This document shows, one piece after another, positions 54,000 through 64,000 of a stretch of DNA of 64,000 bases (its first letter is position 1; each line of letters begins with the position of its first letter). Both the position numbers and the translations under genes were made by a program. The stretch is from contig OZ176055.1 in NCBI GenBank assembly GCA_964247055.1, positions 4,030,001 to 4,094,000 of the forward strand. Reading direction: 5' to 3'. The stretch comes from Paragordius varius (taxonomy: Eukaryota > Nematomorpha). The notes below the pieces were generated by a model that saw nothing but the letters and a program-made list of their open reading frames with translations, had not been told where the DNA came from and ran no database searches.

Positions 54000-54412
54000 G
54001 GTGAGAACATACTAAATTTAAGTTTATAACCTATATAAATTGAATATATTTAGATAAATTTTGGGGTTGAGAAAAACAGTTCCACAAACTGTTTCAGCGC
54101 CTTTTTTAAATTGTTGGAAAAATATTGGGTTTTATCCTTAATTAAATATAGTGATCAATTATTAGGACGGAAATAGAGAAAAAAAGGTTAAGACATTTTT
54201 ATTTTAAATGCGCTCATTTGTTGTAGTCTGAGCTTTGCCTTTGGATAGACATATATATCACATGAATGAAATCATTTTTAACAAATAATTCTATGTTAAA
54301 GAAGTGAAAATTCAATAAATTTCATGTTTCCGTTTAATTTTAAATGGCTTAAAGTCTCCAACGACTCCAAATTGTATCGAAGGACAAGTGAGCATGATTT
54401 GTTAGGTGTTAA
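54000..54412 (+). mobile_element. Possible degenerate TTAA-type MITE
   Basis: The end ...CCAAATTGTATCGAAGGACAAGTGAGCATGATTTGTTAGGTGTTAA parallels the family 3' end with many changes, and CAAACTGTTTCAGCGCC at about 54084-54100 parallels the internal AAACTACTTCGACGCC. The left end is not found. Confidence 0.35.
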
Positions 54413-54424
54413 GTAACGTCCATA

Positions 54425-55380
54425 TTCAAATTATACGGACAAAACGCAAAATTATAAAGACAAATATTTTTTGCTAAAAGACAACCATACTTTTTTGTCT
54501 AGATTTTTTTAATATCATTTATTACAACTGTAAATTATGAAATGATATATATTGGTAACTAGGGTTGTGCATTTGATTGCTTTTTCAAAAAAGTCCGGTC
54601 AGACCCAGTCAGACCATGGTCATGACCACGGTCATGACCAATTTTTATTTAAGTATATATCATGCGAGATTGGATTGTAAAGATAATGTTCGTACGACAC
54701 TAGCGTTTCACTACTAATATCATGTTTTTTCTTAAAAGTTTATCATACATTTTTTAATATTTATTATTTACAAATATTTTCAATCCAACCAAGAATTTTG
54801 TTTTCAAATTTTGCCACATGTTTGTGGCCTTTTGAATCTTCAAATACATAACTTTTATACTGGATATTTCAAATTAAATTTTACCTAGTTTATTTTATAC
54901 TTTCTCTCATCAATTAATTTATAAAATATAAGATGTTTTCTCATTTGGTTATGGAATAATTGCATGTTTTGCAAAGTGCTGGATTGTTTTGTTTTTCGAA
55001 ATAACTGGATATGCTTAAATGCTAATGTTTTAACGATGCGTGTTTAACAATTTTATATTTTTAAATATTTAAATAATTGATTTATATTTTAAAAAATATA
55101 TTAAAAACACTGAAATCTTACTATTTCTCTTCCAAAAAAAATTTATCAGCAATTTTCAAAAAATCTCTGAAATGACCATGGTCAAAAAATAAATAGTCAC
55201 TGACATGGTCATGACCTGGTCGATTGACCAGGTCATGACTTGGTCAGCACAACCCTATTGGTAACACAATCAATTATCTACAATTTTACTTAAAGAATTT
55301 ATATAGAAATAAAGGTTTAAAAAAGTAGGGTTGCCTTTTGAAAAAAAATATTTGTCATTAGATTTTGTCCGTATAATTTC
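54425..55380. mobile_element. Family J MITE split by a hAT-type element
   Basis: Left arm AATTATACGGACAAAACGC (from 54430) and right arm GATTTTGTCCGTATAATTT (to about 55380), with matching AAAGACAACCATACTTTTT words. Interrupted at 54561-55257 by another element. The J arms are still easily aligned. Confidence 0.85.
54561..55257. mobile_element. Non-autonomous hAT-type element with GGTCATGACC repeats
   Basis: 697 bp, terminal inverted repeats TAGGGTTGTGC, perfect 8-bp target duplication TTGGTAAC (54553-54560 and 55258-55265). Both subterminal regions are packed with the palindrome GGTCATGACC and relatives (GACCATGGTC, GACCAGGTCATGAC), likely transposase-binding sites. No transposase inside. 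Confidence 0.9.
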
Positions 55381-55391
55381 AATTTTTCTGT

Positions 55392-57963
55392 AAGTACAAA
55401 AAACATTATAGAGTTATTTATTATCAAATACCAAATTTTTCGAAATCCAACATGATTTATTTTTGGGAAAAAATTTATCGATTGTGGAAGTTTGAAAATT
55501 TATTTTAGGTCATTATTGATTTTTTCTTTTTTTCATTTATTTTAATTTTTCGAAACGCACCATATATCATTTAAATGTAAATTTTTGATGACTATTTTTT
55601 AGCAAAATTTATTATATAATCCATTTTTGAAAACAGTTGTGAACTAATCTTCTTATTTTCCTCCATATTTTGACATTGATTTTAATAGATTTTAGTTTTA
55701 CGATATAATATTTTATTAAAAACCTTACAAACAAAATAATATTTGTAAAAAATATTTATTAACAAAAAAATTTTTTTTATTAAAAAATTCACATTTTAAA
55801 GAGATAATAAGTTTTAAAAAAGTTTACTGTTAAAAATTATTTTATTAATTAAAAAAGGACATATTTATAATTTTAATTTTTGTTAATTTATGCACAAAAC
55901 CAAAATTAACATTATTTTAATTAATTTTTTACAATATATACATAAATAAATAACATAAAGTAGAGTCATTCTAAAATGACTTTTAAATTTATTCAGGTAA
56001 AAAATCAAAACAATATATATATACATATACAAATATTATATTAAAAAGTGGACAACAATTCAAATATATAAAATGTATTAATATAAAGAAAGCAATATTG
56101 ATAAACTATTAATTGAATAAATAATATTTTTTTGATTTAATTTTTTCTTTATAAATAAACATGCTGGTTAAAATTAATATAATATGCATTGTTTGGCAAC
56201 AAAAAGTTATTGTAAAAATTAAGTTAATTATAAAATTTAAATCTTGAATAAAAATTTTTGTTATATGATTTTCCCATTTATTTAAATTTGCTCAAAATGT
56301 GGATTTCTCTAATATATTCAGGAAGTTTTAAGGTATAATATCAAAATTATCCTTGCTAATCTTTCAATAGTTATATTTGATTTTCCTTATATATATTTTT
56401 ATCAAAGTACCTTGAAATTTATATATATCGGAATCGGATTTAACTCATTATAATCTTAATCATATCAGATAAGGCACACTTTATCACAACATCCATTTTT
56501 ATTAATTTTTATTTTTTTAAGTTTTAGACTTATTGAATTCATATTAAGTTTTTCGGTACAATAATTTTTCGATCCCCATATACTATAAATGATTAAATGT
56601 AACAATTATGATATTATTAATTTTTTAATCATTATCACTTCCAGTTAAATCATAAATTTAATTCCTGAAAGTATTTAGTATAATATTTATCAAATTTAAT
56701 ATTAATAATCAATTTTTTCGCCAAATATTAATTAATATTATGAACCAATTTAAATATATTTATATATTTCAACATACAGAAAATTGTAATAAAAGAATAA
56801 TTTTGAAAAAAAACATAATATTTTTTGACACATCAAGACGATGATGTTATTATTTCGGTTCAAAGAATTTAAATTTTAATTTCACATAAATCTATATTAT
56901 TGTCGTCTTAAAGAGGTCTTAAGGAGTGTTGCTTTTATATTTAAATTATATATTTTTTAAAAAGACGCCTTGTCATATATACTGTAAAATAATTTCTTTA
57001 CTGGTATTTCATTCAGCGCAGAACGGCAAACAAGGTCAATCTTTATCTCACTTATTTTAATTTTCTAATAAAATCTTCAAAGGAAAACGCAAAAATGCCA
57101 TCATCACCTCGATATTGCTATATAAATGAGAATACTTTTTTTGAGATTATAAAGAAATTTTTTTAATTTTTTAAAAAATGTCAAACTCATATACGATATA
57201 AAATAATTCGCTATGTCATGTCGTAAATCTATAATTTTTTGTATTTTGAAAATAACTTTTTTTTGCTGGTATACTTTTTTGTTAATTTATTTTTCATCAT
57301 CATAATTCTAATCTTTTATAATTAACACAAATAACATTGTAGTGACAGATTTATAAAAAATGATTATAAACTATAACTCTATCTACTCGCGAGGTTAAAA
57401 ACTCTCAGTTAAGAAAAAAAAGTTAAAAACTTACATGTACTATTAACTGTGTAATTAATTTTCTTTTATTGCCTTTTATAACTTGTTGAAGATTTATTTC
57501 TTTATATTTTTTTAATTACCAATTTTTTCATACAAAGAAAATTATCACTTTTGTCATTTTTGTCACCGATTTTTTTAATAATTAATACTAACACAACATG
57601 AAAAATTATTAATTATACACACAGTTTTAGATTCTCTACAATAATGTTCATATTTGTTCAAATTTTAATTACATAGATAAATTAAATTGTTGAAAGAATT
57701 CAGCGACCTAATATTATAAAAAGTTATGGTATAGGTATAAATTTATTTTCTGATTTTATTATATTCTGTTTTTAGCTTGTGAGAATTAACGTTATGAAAA
57801 CAAGCGAAACTCTCAACAAACCATGTAATTACACAAATAATTCGAATCATATTACATTGCTAATACTTACATTCACATTTCTAAACATACTTATCTCTAC
57901 ACCAAAATTATCTTATAAAGAATTTATATAGAAATTCAGTTTACTTTTTCATTTTTTACGGGC
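55392..57963. other. AT-rich upstream region of the Turtle-like gene
   Basis: No gene or clear repeat recognised; presumably 5' regulatory or untranslated sequence of the following gene. Confidence 0.5.
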
Positions 57964-60900
57964 ATGAAACAAATGTTTGGATCATATTTGTTAGTTCTAT
58001 TAACTCTGACCAATATAAAATGTGCAAAAATGGTTTCACAATCAGTACGTCCCCCCTTTTCCGATAATTTTAACACGTATTACGAGAATGATGATTCAAC
58101 CTTAGTCGATCCTGAGGAGATTGAGGAAAATTCCAATATTTTAACCCAACTATCAGAATACATCATACCTTTTTTTCCTTCTACTCGAAAATTACATGAA
58201 CTGAATAACATAAAACACCAACACAAATCGGTTATATCAGAAAATATTATTCCTATAACAGGATCATGGGGAGATCATGTGAACCTTCCTTGTCCAGCAC
58301 TTCATTCCTATTTGGAGTTTCGAGGTTTTATAACAACTCCACCTACAAATAACTATTTGAAAAACGATAATGCGGCAAAAAATAAAACTTTCCTATCAAA
58401 AATTCGTAAACGACATAGCGCTAATCGCCGAATGCGTAATAAATGGTATTCATCTATGACACGCACAAAGGTAGATACTGATAATATTGTTACGAAATGG
58501 TATAAGGTCGAACATGAGGGCATGAGATATAATCAAAATGCACCTAAAAATCAAGATTCGGCAATGAAAATAAATGCAAATAATAGCATTTTAAGTCCAA
58601 TATATATTGTTTTAATACCGTATGTGCCCCATGTAAGGCCTGATTATGCGGTAAGAACAACGTTTAATGCCCAAACGTCAGAACTCAAAATATCTAATCT
58701 CACTTTCAACGATGAGGGATATTTTGTTTGTAAGGTAAACACTACTTATTAGATTTTATCATTTTTACCTGTAAACATTAGTAAATTTTTATTTTTATAT
58801 TATAATATAATTATTATCTGTTTAAATTCCATTTATACATTTTTAGTAAATCTACATACATTATGGTAACTCTCATTTTTTCCATTATACAATACTTTGT
58901 AAATTTTAATAAATAGATACAATTTACTTGTAATTTGATACAAGTCCGGCCTACTTATTAATATTTGTGATATTAAAAAATAACAATAAATTTATTACAT
59001 AATGATAATCATAAAATAGAGTAAATATATATTAAAAAATGATGATTGATATCACACAATGGATCTGGAAACAGAATCTGTTTTTAATTGGCCCCATTTT
59101 TATCAATAAAATAAGAGTATTCTTATTATCATTTTATAATTAAATTAATTATGAAAAATACTAATATCATTCTTACATAATTAATGATGATTTTAAAATT
59201 GGATTTAGATATTATTTTTAGATAATTTAATTTATTTTTATATTAAATTAAGGCGAACTATTTAATTTTAGATAAGAAGCGATAACATTATTATAATTAA
59301 TTCTCCTTTAATATTTTATTAATTTTTTTTGCAATAGATTGTGTATTTGAAAAAACCGGCCGAAACAAAAGGCTATACAAGTTTCGTTAACCTGCAAATC
59401 CAAGGTGAGAAATTGCATTAATTTTTTGTGTCATATTGAACAATTTGTCGTTTTTTGGGTCTTTAAATTCAAATATTTTTCAATAAGCCGGTGAGCTTGA
59501 TTATGTGGAATGGTTTTGCACATAACATATTATTTGTTTGAATATATTTTCACAAAATTTAAAATTGGACAGTTTTCCACTCTAGATACATTTAATATGC
59601 TAATCAATTCACCAAATATGACTAATTAATACAGAAAACATAGATTGGAAATGATTTAATGAATATGGTTCATTATTAAAATGTAAAAATGAGTTTAAAC
59701 TCACTGAACAAATTTGGGTCCTTAAAAAGTCATACTGATGCCGAGAATGTATGATTAAAAAATAAGCCCGTGTATAGGATCGTTATATGCTGATATTTAT
59801 GGAAATTCGCGATTTACCCTTAAAGAAAACATACTTATGACAATATCAATGCTGATTAATAGGGAAGTTGATAAATTAATACATACATTGAAAATTGAAT
59901 TACCACGAGTGCATCGTGTGATATTATTTAACGCAAAAATAAATTATATTAATACTGATTTACTTTATAATTTAAATTATATTTATAGCCAAACCAAAAA
60001 TCTTGGTATCTCATAGTAATACTGATTTTTTTGATTCCACCAAACCTGATCACGATAGAGAAACAAATGCATTTTCCACTTCATCCCAAATCTATGCCAA
60101 TTTGGGAGGGCGAATTGATATTAATTGCACCGCCGTGGGTATACCTGAACCTCAAATTTCTTGGACACGCACTATAAAAAATCTCCAAGTCGGTTTAAAT
60201 CCTACAAGTTTAGAAAATTCTCTTGATCCAGCTTTTGCTCAACCCAATGATTATCAGCAACCATCGTCCACATCTAATTTTGGAAATACAGTTCGATTAA
60301 AACGGCGCCAATTAAATGTTCCAAGGCAATACTCACATAATTATTGGATGGCAGCTAATAATATATATGTTGGTAAGCTGAAATCAGCAAAATCTATAAT
60401 GTCCATTCCTCTGGTAACTTTGGCTCATAGGAATGTCGTATACACCTGTTTGGCCAAAAATGATCAAGGAACTGCTACTCACTCATATGAAATAACGATC
60501 TCAGGTAATATTTTTATAATTTAAAATATTCTTGAATAACCCATCTAATAATCTAAGCTTATTAACTTAAATATAGCCTTTTTACGGAAATATCAAAAAT
60601 TTAAAACATTTTTTTTGGATAATTTGTCAATGCATTCCCACCCATTTAACGATATTAGTTATATATAAGTAATGAGTTATCAAATATAACTTTTGAAGAT
60701 ATTGCCTGAATTATTGATTTTTTATGCAATTTAAATTTTTGAGATATAATAATAGGAAAAAACATTAGAATATTACTAATAATAATACTTTATTATTTTC
60801 TACCATATAAAATAGCCTCCTAATATTAAAAAGTAAGGACTTTAAATATACTCTTGGAGCTATAAGGCGGTTTTAACACTCGTCTGCCCATGGCTCATTA

Positions 60901-61448
60901 ATCACGGGAGAGTGGTTTCAGATTGGCATCAAACCATCAGCTATCCTATTTTTTTTTATTTTATAATTTCGAATACTTCTCTATTAAAAATTTTGAATTA
61001 TAATGGCTTATACCTATAAAAAATAGAACTTTTAATCACAGCTTCTTTAATTTTTATTGGTTAATAAACCTCTATAAAGTTCGCATATGTTTTTTAGATT
61101 TATAATTAATCTTTTTCCTTAAAATGTATAAAAAAAATATACCATAAAAACCTTGAGATAATTTTTAATTAAAATTAATGTCCATAATTTCCGTACCGCA
61201 AAATAGCTTTTTTCATAAATTTTTTATGAGTTTTTTAGTAAATCTCTCTGGTGTGTACCATATATAATTATCTTCCAATTAAATATGAGGATTAATTAAG
61301 CTTGTAATTGAAGAATACCTATGATGGAAAAACTGAAAAATTTTGTGAATACAATAATTATTTATGAGGTTATAACAATATTATTAATTTATTCAATTTT
61401 AACATTAATTTTTTGAAGAAATTTGATCATTGCGCTTTTGAAATTGGT

Positions 61449-61513
<65 letters not shown>

Positions 61514-62267
61514 GGCTTAGAACCGGTTTAAAAAAGTGGAACCGGAACTGGGTCGGTTCCTTAACAAGTGGAACCGGAACCGCGTTGGTTTCTTGAAATT
61601 TTTTCGGTTCCGGAACCGGTTCTTTACATATAAAACCGGTTCCATTTTCGGTTACTAACTTTTAATTAAATGATTTTCTTACAAAATTATTATAATAATA
61701 ATAAACCAAAATATTAACAATTATAAATAAAACGATTTATTATAAATTTCCAAATGTAGAGTGAAAAAAATTTATTGTAGAATAATAAAACAAATTATAT
61801 AAAAATAGGAAAATGTATAACTACAAAGGTATATTGTGAGTGTTAAATTAAGTACGGCATCTAAAAAATTTTTTTAACTTTAATTATTGCACCAAGCAAT
61901 TCGCTGGTCAAACTACTTCTCAGGTCTGAAAATAGAAAATTAAGGCTTAAACTCCTTTCAACGTAGACCTATATATGTACAAAAATATGTATTATAAATA
62001 AACTTGAGTTAAGACTATAAGTTTAGTTAGAACAGCCGAATCGCCCAAAATTCAGAGAATATCGCTAATATAATATTAGGGGCATAGTTTTAGGTTTGAA
62101 GTATGTAATATGTACTGGCACAATCAAATTTAAATAATAAAATATAATTTTTATAATAAAAATCCTATGGAGACCAGTATTTAAGGAGGTGGAACCGGGC
62201 TGGTTCCAACTCAATGGAACCGGTTCTTGTTAAAATCCAAGGAACCGGGTTCTGGTTCCAAGCCCAG

Positions 62268-62299
<32 letters not shown>

Positions 62300-64000
62300 G
62301 TCTGTTATATTTTGGAACCCTTTATAAGCGGGAATTTTAAAGTATAAATCAATAGAAAATAAAGAAAAAAAATTATTTAAAAAAGACCTTTCACACAGTG
62401 ACGTATAATATAATGATATCAAACCTCATATGTCCTGTTAAAACTATTTAATCCAAACTTTTAGAATCACCTAAAATAGTTCTGCCACCTCAAAATTTAA
62501 CAACTCTTGAGGGACTTGCAGCAAGATTCGATTGCGGTGCTCAGGCATTTCCATCCAACGTTACACATACCTGGCTTAAAGGTAAACCATTTTTTTAAAA
62601 AGGATAAGGATTGTGGGAACGTAACATATTACCAATAATTTATTCCCTTATTTAGACGGGTCCCTCTTGTCACAAAAAACGGATTTTGGTTCTCGAATAA
62701 TTTATCATGCCATGACAGGGGCAATGACCATTAATCCCACTTTTAAAAGCGATAATGGCCAATATAGCTGTGTGGTGGAAAACGGAGTTAATCCGAAAGC
62801 TCAAGCTTCCGCCTATTTGGATATACAATGTATGGCTAGAAAAAAAATATTCTCTTTTTTTGAAAAAAAAACAATTAATAAATTTTTCCTAATAGATCCT
62901 GCCAGTATAAACGACAAGGCTCTAAAAACGAAGCAGTATCTCCCTCAGGGATTGTTTGGTGCAATTCAATGTCCTGTGCTATCAAACCCTAATTTGGAAT
63001 TTGTTATTTGGACGAAAAATGGAAAAACTATTGATTCCTCATTAGAAACCATCTTAGCAAAAACCGATGAAAATAATAATAATGGCAATTATAGAACATC
63101 CACTCTTTTGCCAGAATTTAAGTGATCTTGCAAACCCTTAAAATATTTTTTAAGTTTTTGTAATATAAGTTTCCGTTCTCTGCTTAATAATACTTGAAAA
63201 TTACATTTCATTGCAATCTATGTTGTGAGAATGTTTGTCATTAAAATGGCTATAGGAATTATAAGTCTATATAACGTACCCTCAAAACTAATAATTAAAT
63301 ATATTCAAAGTGATTAAATATCCATTACTTGTTTTATTAATAATTGCCAAATAACATATTCAGAATAATGTTGTGTTTAAAGTTATTTTTTCACTTTTTC
63401 TTGCTATATATGGTATCTGGAAATACTTAATTATAAACTGGCATTAGTTATTCTCATCTTTTGTAAAACCCGAAAAATCGGGAGTCTAAAAATATAACAT
63501 TTATATATTTTGTTTAGTAATTTGATTCATCAAATCGAACCCTCCAATAATGTTGATATTGTACCAAGCGAAACCAATAATGATAATATTAATACATTAA
63601 CTTTGCAAAAAAATATTTCAGAGCCATATCGAATCGCAAGGAATGGCTCACTTTTTATATTTCAAGTCGATCGCAAAATTCACGAAGCTGTATACACCTG
63701 CACGCCATACAACAAAATAGGCACAAACGGTCCATCCGCCCCAATCCACGTTTATGTAAAAGGTATTTTAAACACGCAAAACTAATAATTCCAGCTTGTA
63801 CATATATAAATAAGATAATGATTTTTAAGTGCTTCTAAAGTTAAATCTAAAAAAAATATTGGCGCAATCATTTTTTATATCTTAAAATCTGAATTTTATT
63901 CTCATCACCCTATTAGATCCACCCATAATTATTAGAAGGCCAAACAAACAATATATAGTTGCGGCTGGGCAATCTTTGACAATACCATGTTCCTTCGGTG
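57964..64000 (+). CDS. Turtle/IGSF9-like immunoglobulin cell-surface protein, 5' part
   Basis: Adhesion receptor of the Turtle/IGSF9 family, which acts in axon, dendrite and synapse patterning. Exons: 57964-58734, 59338-59404, 59989-60504, 62465-62581, 62656-62829, 62896-63121, 63518-63762, 63917 to the edge; all phases agree. A signal peptide (residues 1 to about 20, ending NIKCA) is followed by about 80 unstructured residues, then Ig1 (C110 to C256), Ig2 (INCTAVG to YTCLAKN), Ig3 (FDCGAQ to YSCVVEN), Ig4 (IQCPVL to YTCTPYN) and the start of Ig5 (IPCSFG). Phrases such as TFKSDNGQYSCVVENG, FVIWTKNGK and YTCTPYN are close to fly Turtle. In Ig1 the two cysteines are 146 residues apart, about twice the usual distance, because of a basic insert (KIRKRHSANRRMRNKW). 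Fibronectin, transmembrane and cytoplasmic parts lie beyond the window. A hAT-type element and a SINE lie in intron 3. Confidence 0.92.
60851..60948 (-). mobile_element. SINE, 5'-truncated, in Turtle-like intron 3
   Basis: Read on the minus strand it has a B box GGTTTGATGCC (plus 60925-60935) and the body TGGGCAGACGAGTGTTA, then CCTTATAGCTCC, matching the SINE at 47461-47620. Confidence 0.6.
61455..61510. repeat. (TA)n microsatellite, split by a hAT-type element
   Basis: About 28 AT dinucleotides; the array resumes at 62268-62299 on the other side of the inserted element. Confidence 0.92.
61511..62267. mobile_element. Non-autonomous hAT-type element with GGAACCGG repeats
   Basis: 757 bp, ends CAGGGCTTAGAACCGG and (reversed) CTGGGCTTGGAACC, inserted in a TA microsatellite so that the presumed 8-bp duplication is ATATATAT. 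Subterminal regions carry many GGAACCGGTTC-type repeats. No transposase. Lies in Turtle-like intron 3. Confidence 0.88.
62830..62895 (+). other. 66-nt in-frame intron without stops
   Basis: Short intron between Turtle-like exons 5 and 6 (GTATGG donor, CCTAATAG acceptor). Its length is a multiple of three and it has no in-frame stop, so retention would add 22 residues, mostly Lys/Phe/Ile, between Ig3 and Ig4. Confidence 0.75.

Noticed and set aside
61511-62267. Open frame at 62165-62422 on the minus strand as a gene
   Set aside because: It reads across the end of the hAT-type element and the TA microsatellite.

Overview
The window is very AT-rich (roughly three quarters A+T by eye) animal DNA with spliceosomal GT-AG introns, one of them as short as 38 nt. 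The Ig cell-surface gene at the right edge is a Turtle/IGSF9-type gene. Together with the gene set and transposon mix this suggests an invertebrate, most likely an arthropod; I cannot name the species. I saw no LTR element, retrovirus, Polinton, CRISPR array, rRNA or intact tRNA gene.

Layout. 1-3.2 kb: a decayed RTE-clade LINE. 5.5-6.7 kb (minus): a two-exon gene for a lysine-rich basic protein I do not recognise. 8.15-9.54 kb: a diverged tandem array of ~160-bp units with signs of a three-unit higher-order period. 9.83-14.08 kb (minus): an eleven-exon gene for a GhrA-like glyoxylate/hydroxypyruvate reductase, rebuilt exon by exon with every splice phase agreeing. 17.74-20.94 kb (plus): a U2AF1 (U2AF35) splicing-factor gene in five exons, with one surplus base in exon 2. 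21.2-21.47 kb (plus): a C-terminal exon ending in a PCNA-binding (PIP-box) motif. 25.06-31.48 kb (plus): CHCHD4/MIA40, whose first intron is filled with transposons, including a 4-kb hAT element. 31.70-32.62 kb (minus): THG1, intronless, convergent with CHCHD4. 32.6-57.9 kb: a gene desert with many short mobile elements. 57.96 kb to the right edge (plus): the first eight exons of a Turtle/IGSF9 gene, running out of the window.

Mobile DNA. Families seen more than once are: (1) MITEs flanked by TA whose terminal inverted repeats are built of 1-5 tandem 21-bp units; (2) ~585-bp TTAA-flanked elements, three of them nested just upstream of CHCHD4; (3) a family with ends like ATTATACGGACAAAACG, one copy split by a hAT-type element; (4) hAT-type elements with 8-bp target duplications; (5) a tRNA-derived SINE seen twice; (6) older dispersed repeats here called F and G. 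There is also a ~1-kb foldback at 39.4-40.4 kb.

The host genes do not form one pathway: splicing (U2AF1), mitochondrial import (CHCHD4), tRNA-His maturation (THG1), 2-hydroxyacid metabolism (GhrA-like) and neural adhesion (Turtle). What they share is that their introns have repeatedly taken in the same small transposon families.
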